Below are positions 9,154 to 17,344 of a stretch of DNA of 64,000 nt, piece after piece. Origin of the DNA: Mycolicibacterium iranicum (GTDB taxonomy: Bacteria; Actinomycetota; Actinomycetes; Mycobacteriales; Mycobacteriaceae); assembly GCF_001650495.1 (NCBI RefSeq), contig NZ_LWCS01000013.1, forward strand, positions 1-64,000. Direction: 5' to 3'. The first letter of the stretch is position 1; each line of letters begins with the position of its first letter. The notes beneath the pieces were generated by a model. It did not search any database. It saw only the letters and a list, made by a program, of their open reading frames with translations, and was not told the origin of the DNA. The translations under genes and the position numbers were made by a program.

Positions 9154-9390
9154 TTACTGCTCAGCTTTCTGACGCTCTTCATTGGCCTTCGCCGCTGCAC
9201 GCGCGCTTTCGGCCTCGGCTTCCTTCTTGGCGGCCTCGCGCTGGGCGTCGGCCTTGTCCTGCTGGGCCTCGCCCTCACGCTGAAGGTCGTCGCGGCCCGC
9301 GACAACGCCGATGACTTCCTTGGCCTTGCCTTTCACGCCTTCGACTACGCCTTTGACGGCTTCTTCGGGACCTGACTTGTTGTCGCTCAC
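9154..9390 (-). CDS. CsbD-family stress protein
   Basis: 78 aa from GTG 9390. The start is fixed by GAAGGAG just upstream; a 9-residue longer frame would place the ribosome site inside the gene. The core GVVEGVKGKAKEVIGVVAGRDDLQREGEAQQDKADAQ matches the CsbD motif, followed by a highly charged Ala/Glu/Lys helix to the end. CsbD proteins are abundant in general stress but have no known activity. A SigF-like promoter lies 45-70 bp upstream. The gene is followed at 30 bp by a STAS gene. Confidence 0.85.
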   Translation of the reverse strand: MSDNKSGPEEAVKGVVEGVKGKAKEVIGVVAGRDDLQREGEAQQDKADAQREAAKKEAEAESARAAAKANEERQKAEQ

Positions 9391-9434
9391 CAGACGCTCC
9401 TTCTTCGCGGGTGACACCGTTGGCGAAGCGTCTG

Positions 9435-9459
9435 TTCCCCAGGCACAAATCGACCAAAC
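9435..9459 (-). promoter_or_regulatory. SigF-like promoter for the CsbD/STAS genes
   Basis: Read on the minus strand: GTTT (9459-9456), a 15-bp spacer and GGGGAA (9440-9435). The mycobacterial SigF consensus is GTTT-N15-17-GGGTAT, so the -35 and spacing fit and the -10 keeps GGG and one A. Transcription would begin about 40 bases before the GTG at 9390. Confidence 0.45.
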
Positions 9460-9489
9460 CTGCGGGTCACAGGATCAGGACACGCCTCG

Positions 9490-9828
9490 TCAGCTCGCGA
9501 AATCGGCCAGGGCCACATCGAGGGTGGAGAACAACTGGACATAGTCGGTGAGCCCGGTGATCTTGAGCGGGCGGCTCGTGGCCGGACCGTCGGCGACCAC
9601 GGCGAACTTGGCACCGCCGTCGACCTTCTTCTGTGTCAGGACCAGGACCTGCATCCCGGCCGAACCGAGAAAATCGACATCGGTCAGGTCGACGATGAGG
9701 CCGGCGGGCTTGCGGTCGACGGCCGCGTCAATGGCTTCCTGCAACTTCGGCGCAGTCAGCATGTCGACGGCACCGACCGCTGACACGATCACGACACCAT
9801 CGATTCGGTGTTCGGTGAATTGCTGCAC
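9490..9828 (-). CDS. STAS-domain anti-anti-sigma factor
   Basis: 112 aa from GTG 9828, preceded by GAGG; the frame stays open to an ATG at 10032, but the extra 68 residues do not look like STAS and may not be translated. The domain reads GVVIVSAVGAVDMLTAPKL, then LIVDLTDVDFLGSAGMQVLV, where the GSAG Ser is in place for phosphorylation by an anti-sigma kinase. The length fits a single-domain SpoIIAA/RsbV protein. It sits about 100 bp upstream of the CsbD gene on the same strand, with the SigF-like promoter between them. It probably helps control a stress sigma factor. Confidence 0.75.
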   Translation of the reverse strand: MQQFTEHRIDGVVIVSAVGAVDMLTAPKLQEAIDAAVDRKPAGLIVDLTDVDFLGSAGMQVLVLTQKKVDGGAKFAVVADGPATSRPLKITGLTDYVQLFSTLDVALADFAS

Positions 9829-10141
9829 GACGCGAGCCTCGTCTCCCTGGGCGCATCCAGATACTTCCGGACACGGCTGATCAATGAGGCTGCTGTCTGA
9901 ACCCGGTGTCGAATGCGCGACAACCTGATACAGGCTATCGAAGTCTTGAACCGCGCACGTACACGGACCCGCTCGATTCAGCAGGGTTGCCCGGGCTCGG
10001 CGAATTCGTACCGCCGGCGGCCGGCCCACCAAAGCGCACTTCGTGGCCCATCCCTGAATACCTGCAGCACCCGCCGCGCAAATACCGGGAAGTGTGCGCG
10101 GCGGCCGCTACCATCCGCACAGACAACCCACAGGAGACTCC
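9829..10141. other. Intergenic region between divergent STAS and DUF732 genes
   Basis: About 310 bp holds both promoters. Part of it (9829-10032) could be an N-terminal extension of the STAS gene if an upstream ATG is used. Nothing else is recognisable. Confidence 0.5.
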
Positions 10142-10486
10142 ATGCGCGCGCACATCGCCCGTCTGACGATCTTCGCTGTCAGCACTGCCTCTGTCCTCGC
10201 CATCGCGCCGCCCGCGCATGCCACTGAGGCCGACTCCCAGTTCCTCGCCGTCGTGACCGAGCTCGGTCTCGTGTTCGGCTCTCAGGAGGAGGCCACCGCC
10301 GCCGGCAACAACGTGTGCGACGTAGTGGCCGAAGGCACAGCCAACAACGTCGACCCGGCGCGGATCCGCCGCGACATCATCGACTCGCTCCTCGGCGAGG
10401 GCGTCACCGGTGAGCAGGCGACCCGGCTGATGGTGGCCGCGATCGGCGCTTACTGCCCGGTGTACGACGGCGTCCTCACCGGCTGA
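10142..10486 (+). CDS. DUF732 secreted protein
   Basis: 114 aa from ATG 10142 with CAGGAGAC upstream. The Sec signal peptide (residues 1-27, cleaved near AHAT) is followed by a helical DUF732 domain: ADSQFLAVVTELGLVF, then NNVCDVVAEG and AIGAYCPVY, with two Cys that probably pair. DUF732 proteins are numerous secreted mycobacterial proteins of unknown function. Another member lies at 18598-18894. The next gene on the same strand is a different small secreted protein 160 bp downstream. Confidence 0.85.
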   Translation: MRAHIARLTIFAVSTASVLAIAPPAHATEADSQFLAVVTELGLVFGSQEEATAAGNNVCDVVAEGTANNVDPARIRRDIIDSLLGEGVTGEQATRLMVAAIGAYCPVYDGVLTG

Positions 10487-10647
10487 TCCCGGCTCGGCGG
10501 AACAGCTGTGGAACCGCCCGTGTTCTCCCTCCTTCTCCCTGGAATCTCCACACAAGCTCCAAGCGCAGCCATTCCATGCTCGCGACGATGGTGTCACTCA
10601 TAAAGTTGCGATCACGCAGGTGACGCACGAGACCCAGGAGTCACACC

Positions 10648-10947
10648 ATGAAGAAATTCCTTACCGCCAGCCTGCTCCCGCTCGGTGCTCTCACAGCCGT
10701 GCTCGCCTTCGCAGCACCGGCGCATGCGGAGAGCGCGTCCTCGACCATCAACTCCCTGCGGTCGCAGGGCTACGACGTGAAGGTCAGCCGTGTCGGCAAT
10801 GCCCCGCTGGAGGAGTGCAGCGTGATCGAGGTGCGCAATCTGCCGGGTGCACCGCTGCCCTTCACTCTCAACGACGACGACGACTTCAACGTCTTCACCG
10901 TCGTGCCGAAGCAGAAGGTGGCCGTGTCACTGAATTGCTCGAGCTGA
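10648..10947 (+). CDS. Small secreted protein, paralogue of 2104-2415
   Basis: 99 aa; CAGGAG precedes the ATG. The signal peptide of about 27 residues (cleavage after AHA) is followed by INSLRSQGYDVKVSRVGNAPLEECSVIEVRN, which aligns with the 103-aa secreted protein at 2104. An acidic turn (NDDDDFN) and the final VSLNCSS follow, with two Cys spanning the domain. It belongs to a small secreted mycobacterial family of unknown role. A strong hairpin ends the transcript at 10974-10999. Confidence 0.82.
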   Translation: MKKFLTASLLPLGALTAVLAFAAPAHAESASSTINSLRSQGYDVKVSRVGNAPLEECSVIEVRNLPGAPLPFTLNDDDDFNVFTVVPKQKVAVSLNCSS

Positions 10948-10973
10948 CAGCGTGCGCGACATGACCTGAGCCG

Positions 10974-11004
10974 GACGGCCGCCGCACTCGGCGGCCGTCT
11001 AGCT
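10974..11004 (+). terminator. Intrinsic-type terminator hairpin
   Basis: Perfect 10-bp stem, GACGGCCGCC (10974-10983) and GGCGGCCGTC (10990-10999), with a 6-base loop and a weak T-rich tail (TAGCTTT). It ends the small secreted protein gene and lies immediately before the MFS gene, which therefore needs its own very short leader. Confidence 0.7.
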
Positions 11005-12381
11005 TTGATTCCCGTGCCCGCAGCGCCTCGACCTTCGTTTCCGCGAGGTATGGCGCTGCTGGTGGCGGGGGCGCTGTTCATGGAGATCCTCGACGCCATG
11101 ATCATCGTCCCGGCGATCCCCGCGATCGCGGAGGATTTCGGAGTCGCCGCCGTCGATGTCAACGTCGCCATCTCGGCCTACCTGCTCACCGTCGCGGTGC
11201 TCATTCCGGCCAGCGGATGGGTCGCGGACAGATGTGGAATCCGGCCGGTGTTCATCTCGGCGATCGCGGTGTTCACGGTGGCGTCGTTGGGGTGCGGGCT
11301 GAGCGGGTCGCTGTCGACGCTGGTGACGATGCGCGTCCTGCAAGGTGTCGGCGGCGCGATGATGGTCCCGGTAGGGCGTCTGGCCGTGCTGCGCTACAGC
11401 GCGAAATCCGACCTGGTGCGGGCGATCGCGCTGCTCACCTGGCCCGCCCTCACCGCACCCGTCGTGGCCCCGGTCCTCGGTGGGGCGATCGCCACCCTCG
11501 GGTCGTGGCGGTGGATCTTCTTCGTCAACATCCCGATCGGCATCGCCGGATTGCTCTTCGCGCTCAAGTTGATTCGCGGCGGCCCAGCGAAGTCCGTCAC
11601 GCCGTTCGACTGGCGCGGCCAGCTGCTGCTCGGCGCCGCCATCGCCGTCGCCCTCGTCGCGCTCGAACAGATCCGGGTGAGCGGGACCAACTGGATTCTG
11701 GTCGGGATCGGCGGCGGCTCGGCGGTCGGCCTGCTGGCAGCGGCGATTCTGCATCTGCGGCGCACACCTGTGCCCCTGGTCCGGCTGTCGGTGCTGCGGG
11801 TGCGCTCCCTGCGGATCACGGTGTCGGCGGGCTCGCTCTACCGGCTCGTGATCGCGACGGTGCCCTTCCTGTTGCCGTTGCTGTTCCAGCTCGAATTCGG
11901 GTGGTCGGCGTTGTCGGCCGGGTCGATGGTGGCGGCACTGTTCATCGGCAACCTGACGATCAAGCCGATCACGACACCGCTGATGCGCCGCTTCGGCATC
12001 AAAAGGGTGCTGCTGATCAACGCGATCGTCTCGGTAGCGTGGTTCGGCGTTCTCGCCGCGCTGCAGCCCGGTACCCCGATCGCGGTGATCGCAGCGGCCC
12101 TGTATGTCAGCGGTGCACTTCGGTCCGTCGGCTTCACGGCTTACAACAGTCTCGCTTTCGCCGATGTCGACGGCGACGAGCTGACGCACGCCAACACTTT
12201 GAACGCGACGGTTCAGGAGCTGGCCTCGGGTATCGGCATCGCCGTTGCCGCACTGCTTTTGACCGTCCTGACGTCGTACGCATGGACGTTCCTCGCGCTT
12301 GGTGCGCTGCTGGCGCTGACGCTCATCGAAACGCTGCGACTCCCCGGTGATGCGGGGGCTCATGTGAGCGGTAACCGCTGA
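11005..12381 (+). CDS. MFS drug-resistance transporter (DHA2/EmrB-QacA type)
   Basis: 458 aa with 12 or more hydrophobic segments. TM1 has the DHA2 feature MEILDAMIIVPAIPAIAEDF (Asp in TM1); motif A is degenerate (GWVADRCGIRPVF); motif C appears as LTAPVVAPVLGGAIATLGSWRWIFFVNIPIG. It exports drugs or lipophilic compounds using the proton gradient; the substrate is unknown. The start is uncertain: TTG 11005 or GTG 11014, both directly behind a terminator hairpin with no ribosome site, which fits a leaderless mRNA. Confidence 0.85.
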   Translation: MIPVPAAPRPSFPRGMALLVAGALFMEILDAMIIVPAIPAIAEDFGVAAVDVNVAISAYLLTVAVLIPASGWVADRCGIRPVFISAIAVFTVASLGCGLSGSLSTLVTMRVLQGVGGAMMVPVGRLAVLRYSAKSDLVRAIALLTWPALTAPVVAPVLGGAIATLGSWRWIFFVNIPIGIAGLLFALKLIRGGPAKSVTPFDWRGQLLLGAAIAVALVALEQIRVSGTNWILVGIGGGSAVGLLAAAILHLRRTPVPLVRLSVLRVRSLRITVSAGSLYRLVIATVPFLLPLLFQLEFGWSALSAGSMVAALFIGNLTIKPITTPLMRRFGIKRVLLINAIVSVAWFGVLAALQPGTPIAVIAAALYVSGALRSVGFTAYNSLAFADVDGDELTHANTLNATVQELASGIGIAVAALLLTVLTSYAWTFLALGALLALTLIETLRLPGDAGAHVSGNR

Positions 12382-12547
12382 CGCCTGCATCAGTGATGGT
12401 GCTGTGAGGCAGGAGTTTTCGAACCGTTACCGGCTGCACAGCGGGCGCCCATGTGCGCCACAGTCGCGACCAACATCGCGCTTCTAACGTCATCGCTCGT
12501 GTGGCAATCCGCTACCCGACCGATCAGATTGACGAATGGAGCGATAC

Positions 12548-12850
12548 ATGACTTTCACCCGTGCGCTGCGCGCGACGGCACTGGCAGGCGGAATTGCCTT
12601 GGCGGGCCTGGTCTCTGCGAGTCTGGGCACCGCGAGCGCCGCGCCTGGACAACCTTGCGGCCGACCGGGTGTCCCGGCATGCCAACCCAACCCGTCGCCG
12701 CAGAACAACGACTGGCAGCGCCGCGGCATCGATGCCGGCCGTCAGGACCACCAGCCGTTCATGTATGAGGGGCAGCGCGTCGAGCCGCTTCGGGCGGGCA
12801 ACGGCGATGGGTGGGGCTTCTGGTTCCTCGGTCGCTGGATCCGTCTGTAG
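12548..12850 (+). CDS. Small secreted protein of unknown function
   Basis: 100 aa from ATG 12548 (GGAG at 12538-12541). The signal peptide runs to about residue 32 (TASAAPGQ). The mature protein is short, with two close Cys (QPCGRPGVPACQP) and a basic/aromatic tail ending GDGWGFWFLGRWIRL. Such tails are seen in several small exported mycobacterial proteins. Nothing suggests an enzyme. Confidence 0.75.
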   Translation: MTFTRALRATALAGGIALAGLVSASLGTASAAPGQPCGRPGVPACQPNPSPQNNDWQRRGIDAGRQDHQPFMYEGQRVEPLRAGNGDGWGFWFLGRWIRL

Positions 12851-12915
12851 TCCGTAGGGTTCGTCCGCGCGCGCCTCCCGCAAAAGTCTCGACCAGGACT
12901 TTAGCCTTGGGGGCC

Positions 12916-13164
12916 GTGACCACCATGTACGAGCCGTCGCTGGCGGAGCTGGACTTCGAGCCCGAAATCCCATGCACCTGCCGCAAATTCTGCGGCCCGC
13001 TGGCCCATCCGGCGCAGTGGTGGGTCACGCTGTCGTGCGGGTGCCCGTATCCGATGTGCCAGCGCGCGCTGCGCATCGCGAATCTGCGCCTGAAGGTTCG
13101 CTCGCTGACCTGTCGCCATTGCGAGACGACAGAGATCGCCATCCGTTCCGTCGTGGCGATCTGA
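12916..13164 (+). CDS. Small Cys-rich, putative zinc-binding protein
   Basis: 82 aa from GTG 12916 (ATG 12925 also possible). Eight Cys occur in pairs: CTCRKFC near residue 20, SCGCPYPMC near 50 and CRHC near 70, a spacing that suggests one or two structural metal sites. It is basic toward the C-terminus (RIANLRLKVRSLTCRHC). It could be a nucleic-acid-binding or regulatory protein, but no named family is recognised. It is convergent with the GDT1-type exporter gene. Confidence 0.65.
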   Translation: MTTMYEPSLAELDFEPEIPCTCRKFCGPLAHPAQWWVTLSCGCPYPMCQRALRIANLRLKVRSLTCRHCETTEIAIRSVVAI

Positions 13165-13178
13165 CGGGTCGCTGTCGC

Positions 13179-13952
13179 TTATCCGGGCGGGCGGCGGGAT
13201 GCGCCCGTCTCGATGTCGGCCGGGATGCCGGGGGCCTCGGCGTCCCGGCCGTCCGGCACCGGGGGGGACGGCTGGGGCCGTAAGACCGCGGGGCGCAGCC
13301 GTTCGGGTAGAGCCCGCACGATCGCCCCGAACATCAGCACCACGGCCGCCGACATGGCGCCGACAACGGCCAGGGGCAGGGTCGGGATCAGGTTCTCCAA
13401 CAGCATGTAGGCGCCGAAGAGCAGGAACAGTGCCGCTGCCCCGATCTGGATGAGTCGCTCGGGCAGGCGCTTGCCCAGGACGGCGCCGACCACGATGGCC
13501 AGGGCGTCAGCGGCGACCATGCCGAGCGTCGAACCGATCCACACCCCCAGCCAGTTGTTGTCAGAAGCCAGAGTGACGGTCGCGAGCATCGTCTTGTCGC
13601 CGAGTTCGGCCAGCACGAACGCCGAGGTGACGACGAAGAATGCCGGAGCGGTGGCCCTTTCAGCCAACGAGGCCTCGTCGTCGGAGAGACTGTCACCGCG
13701 CAGTGTCCACAGGCCGAAGAAAATGAACATCGCTCCCGCGATGAGGCCGAGCAGGTGTGTCGGTAGTGCCGCGCCGAGATGGTGGCCGATGGCGACCGAC
13801 AGCACGTGGACGGCGGTGGTGGCGACGGTGATTGCCGAGAGCACCACCCACCAGCGGTACCTGAGTGCGAACATCATCGCGACGAGCTGGGTCTTGTCTC
13901 CCAACTCCGCCACGAATATGACGGCGAAGCTCAACAGCAAGGCGGCGAGCAC
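13179..13952 (-). CDS. GDT1/TMEM165 (UPF0016) family Mn2+ exporter
   Basis: 257 aa from GTG 13952, chosen because GAGGAG sits 5 bases upstream; a longer frame would run back through the riboswitch. Six or seven membrane segments hold two copies of the signature E-x-G-D-K-T: AELGDKTQLVAMM and AELGDKTMLATVT, the cation path of this family, which exports Mn2+ (some members also Ca2+). The C-terminal 60 residues are Pro/Arg-rich and cytoplasmic. A manganese riboswitch upstream fits a Mn detoxification role. Confidence 0.9.
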   Translation of the reverse strand: MLAALLLSFAVIFVAELGDKTQLVAMMFALRYRWWVVLSAITVATTAVHVLSVAIGHHLGAALPTHLLGLIAGAMFIFFGLWTLRGDSLSDDEASLAERATAPAFFVVTSAFVLAELGDKTMLATVTLASDNNWLGVWIGSTLGMVAADALAIVVGAVLGKRLPERLIQIGAAALFLLFGAYMLLENLIPTLPLAVVGAMSAAVVLMFGAIVRALPERLRPAVLRPQPSPPVPDGRDAEAPGIPADIETGASRRPPG

Positions 13953-14026
13953 CAGAACTCCTCGGTCTCGGTGACTGCCGTTCGGAGAATGTGGACACGC
14001 CTCCGGCCGGCAGCCCAAATGGTCTG

Positions 14027-14135
14027 TGCGGCCGAAGGTCTCGCCCACCGGCCGTGCGGCCGGTTCGGACAACCGGGTTCCAGGGGAACCAGTGTGTCGA
14101 TTGCCGATTGGGGGCTACTCCCCTTCGTTGCGGCA
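14027..14135 (-). ncRNA. yybP-ykoY manganese riboswitch
   Basis: Read on the minus strand, the leader has the family's 5' element GGGGAGUAGC (14123-14114) and 3' element GAGACCUUCGGCCG (14042-14029). The P1 helix forms between CGAAGG just before the first element and CCUUCG in the second. Between them are GC-rich hairpins (for example CCGGCCGCACGGCCGG). This matches the conserved core of yybP-ykoY RNAs, which bind Mn2+ and turn on exporters such as MntP and the GDT1/UPF0016 family. It lies about 75 bases before the GTG of exactly such an exporter. Confidence 0.85.
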
Positions 14136-14363
14136 AGCCTACACGCGACAGGGCTGTAGCCGCAACTCGTCCATGTCCAAATGCCATCTCGCGCAATAAG
14201 TTTGGGAGATCAACCAGGAAAGTTCGGGTATCCCAAACCTTGCACAGAAGCTTCCCGAATCATGCCAAGAGTCCCTGGCGGCCAACAATTGGTCGGCGTC
14301 GGACAGGCTGGGCACACAACGTTGCGCAATGAGCAGCGAAGACCCCGGCGCTCTGACCGCGGC

Positions 14364-14759
14364 TCAGGCCACGGCATCGACGAAGTAGGCCAGCGACCCC
14401 GCCGCGAGAAGCAGAAAGGCGACGGGGAAAGCGATATTGTGCAGCACTTTCGTCCGGATGTGCACGGCCACGGCCGCGATGAAGAACGCCGTCAATCCAC
14501 CCGCGGCCGCCAACCCCAACCACGGCGTGACGACAAGGCCGATGAGCAGCCCGACCGCTCCGGCCATCTTCAGGGATGCCAGATACGGAATCCACCGCGG
14601 CGCCACCCCTACCTCCGCCGAGTTGGCCAGTACGAACGGCGCCCTGGCCAGATCGGCGACAGCGATCCCGGCGTTGGCGAGCGCGCACGCCGCTGTCACC
14701 GCCGCCATTGCCGTCATCGCAGGGCCGTTCACAGCCGGTGTCCTATCGGTATGCTCCAC
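14364..14759 (-). CDS. DoxX-like membrane protein
   Basis: 131 aa from GTG 14759, with GGGAGG six bases upstream. Four hydrophobic segments and the DoxX signature (LANSAEVGVAPRWIPYLASLKMAGAVGLL) place it in the DoxX-like family of small inner-membrane proteins. It is divergent from an ECF41-like sigma factor (74-bp gap), whose members often control nearby redox or membrane genes. It may be a target of that sigma factor. Confidence 0.8.
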   Translation of the reverse strand: MEHTDRTPAVNGPAMTAMAAVTAACALANAGIAVADLARAPFVLANSAEVGVAPRWIPYLASLKMAGAVGLLIGLVVTPWLGLAAAGGLTAFFIAAVAVHIRTKVLHNIAFPVAFLLLAAGSLAYFVDAVA

Positions 14760-14833
14760 ACGTTGCCTCCCGTGTCAGCGGTTTCGTTACTCTCACCCCC
14801 CTGACGTTTCGCGGACCGGAAAGGTGACCGCTG

Positions 14834-15706
14834 ATGCCCGATATCTCTGTGAGTGCCGGCTTTCTCGCCGAACGCCCCAGGTTGCTGTCGATTGCTCACC
14901 GGATTCTCGGGTCGATTCACGACGCCGAAGACGCGGTTCAGACGGCGTGGCTGCGAGTGCAGACCTCCTCGGACGTCGCGGTCGACAATGTTCCCGCTTG
15001 GCTGACGACCATCGTGTCGAGGGTCTGCATCGACCACCTGCGTGAGCGCAGCAGGCGTGAGACGATCGTGTATCCACACGCGTCGTACTCCGACGCGGTG
15101 CTGGCCGCCGACGAGGCGTTCCTGCTACGCGAAGACGTGTCCCGAGCCCTGATGGTTCTGCTGACGTCGTTGACGCCTCCACAGCGGGTGGCCTATGTGC
15201 TGCACGACCTGTTCGCGGTCCCCTTCGCGCGCATCGCCGAAATCCTCGACACCACACCGACGAGTGCGAAAAAGCTTGCCAGCAGGGCGCGCTCGCGGAT
15301 CGACCCGAAGGCTGTGTCGCCCGCCGAGGTGTCGGTGGACGCCCGCCACGACGACCTCGTGACGGCGTTCCTTCAGGCAGCAGCGGGAGGCGACATGTCG
15401 GGCATGCTCACGTTGATGGCACCTGACTGCGTGCGCATCGTCGATGCGTCACTGGTTCCGGCGGGGACGGCCGTCACGGTGTCTGGGGCTGCGGCGGTCG
15501 CCGAGGAGACGCGGTACTTCGCCGACCGAATTCGGGCAAGCATCCCGATGCGTGTCAACGGGAATCCGGTCTTTGTCGTTGCGCCCGGCGGGCACCCGAT
15601 CGCCGCCATCGACGTCGCCGTAGACGCCGGCGTCGTCACAGGCATCACCATCGCGCCCGTCTCGACCGCCGATGTCATCGAAGCGGTCAGCCGTCAGTTC
15701 TGCTGA
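14834..15706 (+). CDS. ECF sigma factor with SnoaL-like C-terminal domain (ECF41/SigJ type)
   Basis: 290 aa. Region 2 (residues about 10-75) has ILGSIHDAEDAVQTAWLRV; region 4 (about 115-165) has LTPPQRVAYVLHDLFAVPFARIAEILDTTPTSAKKLASRAR. A C-terminal SnoaL-like domain (about 180-290) replaces a separate anti-sigma factor, as in ECF41 and mycobacterial SigJ, where it tunes activity. AAAGGTG precedes the start. Its stop overlaps the 3' end of the convergent acetamidase gene by 13 bp. The divergent DoxX gene is a likely partner. Confidence 0.85.
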   Translation: MPDISVSAGFLAERPRLLSIAHRILGSIHDAEDAVQTAWLRVQTSSDVAVDNVPAWLTTIVSRVCIDHLRERSRRETIVYPHASYSDAVLAADEAFLLREDVSRALMVLLTSLTPPQRVAYVLHDLFAVPFARIAEILDTTPTSAKKLASRARSRIDPKAVSPAEVSVDARHDDLVTAFLQAAAGGDMSGMLTLMAPDCVRIVDASLVPAGTAVTVSGAAAVAEETRYFADRIRASIPMRVNGNPVFVVAPGGHPIAAIDVAVDAGVVTGITIAPVSTADVIEAVSRQFC

Positions 15707-17064
15707 AAGTGCGATTTGTACACCTGCCCGTGCACGCCGACCGTCCGGTCAACCACCTGCGATACGGAAAAGTCCGCTGCCGCAGAGAGATAGGCGTACG
15801 CGGTGGCTCGGTCCATACCCCTATCGGTTTCCAGGAAGTCCAGCGCGTTCACGACCGCACGGCGCATCGCGACGTCCAGGTCGGTACCTTGACCGCCGAC
15901 GGAGCCGTCAGGGTCGGAAAGTCCGATGGGCACCCACGCGTCGGCCGTCTCGGCGAACGGGTAGCGGTAGGCCACCGAGGGCGCATCCCCGGAGTCGGGC
16001 TTGCACACCGTAAGCCGGTAGGTGCCACGAAGCGATCCCTCCATGGCGGTCAGTGCGACCTCACCGTCGCCCATGGCCATGTGTGGGTCGCCTACATAGA
16101 ACAGCGCACCCTCGGCGAACACCGGCAGGTAAAAGGTGGCTCCCACACCGAGCAAACGGATGTCGATGTTTCCGCCGCCGACCGTCGGAGGGATGGAATT
16201 GGCCGTGGCCGCCGTCGGATCGGTGTCCTGCGAGTACGCCACTCCCATCATGCCCATGAACGGCCGCAGCGGGAATCTCACCTCGGCGGCGCCGTACGAC
16301 ATCACACCGTGCCCGTCTTGGACGGCGGTGAAAGTCGAGACATTGCCGTATCGCATGGGATCGGGATCGGGCCGTCGGTCGGTTCCTACGGGCGGCATCA
16401 CCTCCGCGAGGCTGATACCTGCGGGAGAGCCGCCGTCTGCCGTTCGGGCCAGCGCTCCCTTACCGTGCCTGCTCGACACCACTCCGTAGGGCACCCGCGG
16501 AACTGCTTGCAGAATTTCGATTTTCAGCACGTCACCGGGTTGAGCGCCTTCGACGAAGATCGGTCCGGTGACAACGTGCGGACCGTCCTTGTCGAAGTTT
16601 CTAGGCGTGCGACTGTAGCCCTGTGCGATCTCGATCGCATCCTGGAGCACCTCGGTTTGCCCGACCCCGTGGGAACCGAAGTACTGGACTGGATCGCGCC
16701 CTTGGTCTTCGAGGATGCCTTCGTGGCTGACGGCGTCGATGGTCACCGTCTGACCCGAGCCGATCTGCAGGGACGGGGTGGCGTGGACGGTGGGGACATA
16801 CCCCCACAACACGGCGTCGGGCGTGGACTCCAGGTAGTGGTCGCCGGACGGCTCCCCCTGGCCGGGTTGCAGAATCGCAAAGCTCGAGGAAGTGGACGAG
16901 GGCGAGCCGGAGGGGCCGGTCGATCCAGTCGATCCAGATTGGCAGGCGGAGACGGTGCCGACGACGCCTGCGCCTGCGCTCACCGCTGCCACTGCGCGGA
17001 TGAATTCTCTCCTCCCGAGTCCCGTCCAGAGGGCTTCTGCTGCGAACCGGGCGGGGTCTGTCAT
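15694..17064 (-). CDS. Tat-exported acetamidase/formamidase lipoprotein
   Basis: 456 aa. The N-terminus has the twin-arginine motif RREFIRAVAAVSAG and a lipobox ending VSAC, so the protein should be exported folded and lipid-anchored. After a Ser/Gly/Thr linker comes an FmdA/AmdA domain with typical segments (DAVLWGY, TVTIDAVSHEG, VTGPIFVEGAQPGD, DPHMAMGDGEVALTAMEG). FmdA/AmdA enzymes hydrolyse formamide or acetamide to NH3 and the acid. Cell-surface members are less usual than the cytosolic enzymes. It ends 13 bp inside the convergent sigma factor gene. Confidence 0.85.
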   Translation of the reverse strand: MTDPARFAAEALWTGLGRREFIRAVAAVSAGAGVVGTVSACQSGSTGSTGPSGSPSSTSSSFAILQPGQGEPSGDHYLESTPDAVLWGYVPTVHATPSLQIGSGQTVTIDAVSHEGILEDQGRDPVQYFGSHGVGQTEVLQDAIEIAQGYSRTPRNFDKDGPHVVTGPIFVEGAQPGDVLKIEILQAVPRVPYGVVSSRHGKGALARTADGGSPAGISLAEVMPPVGTDRRPDPDPMRYGNVSTFTAVQDGHGVMSYGAAEVRFPLRPFMGMMGVAYSQDTDPTAATANSIPPTVGGGNIDIRLLGVGATFYLPVFAEGALFYVGDPHMAMGDGEVALTAMEGSLRGTYRLTVCKPDSGDAPSVAYRYPFAETADAWVPIGLSDPDGSVGGQGTDLDVAMRRAVVNALDFLETDRGMDRATAYAYLSAAADFSVSQVVDRTVGVHGQVYKSHFQQN

Positions 17065-17344
17065 GGCAACACCTTTCGACGGAGAGGACTGTCGTGGTGG
17101 ATTCCCCTTCGGTATTTCCGGCCCGCAACGTTCGTGCTACGTACTTGTTGCCTCGTTTGTCTCGCCACGGCGTCGGACACGATGTGTTGACCGGGTAGAT
17201 CCTCATCAGATCAGCTGTGCATCAACATTTTTCGCCTTTCAGCACCGGCACTTCCCGCATGCTGTCATAGTCGAAACCGCGATGTCGCACCGCTTCAGCC
17301 CCCGGGGGTTGGACCGTCGCGATGTGACCTACGAGAGGACCGCC
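17065..17344. other. Divergent promoter region
   Basis: 280 bp between the acetamidase gene and the DUF6220-like gene. It holds both promoters. No clear palindrome or repeat was seen. Confidence 0.4.

Noticed and set aside
9906..10227. Plus-strand frames of 86 and 104 codons upstream of the DUF732 gene
   Set aside because: Overlap the DUF732 start region; no ribosome site and poor codon bias.
10999..12390. 463-codon minus-strand frame
   Set aside because: Antisense of the MFS transporter; product is Arg/Gln/His low complexity.
14760..14833. ECF41-type promoter (TGTCACA...CGTC) between DoxX and sigma genes
   Set aside because: TGTCAGC and CGTT words occur, but spacing is about 25 instead of 16-17.
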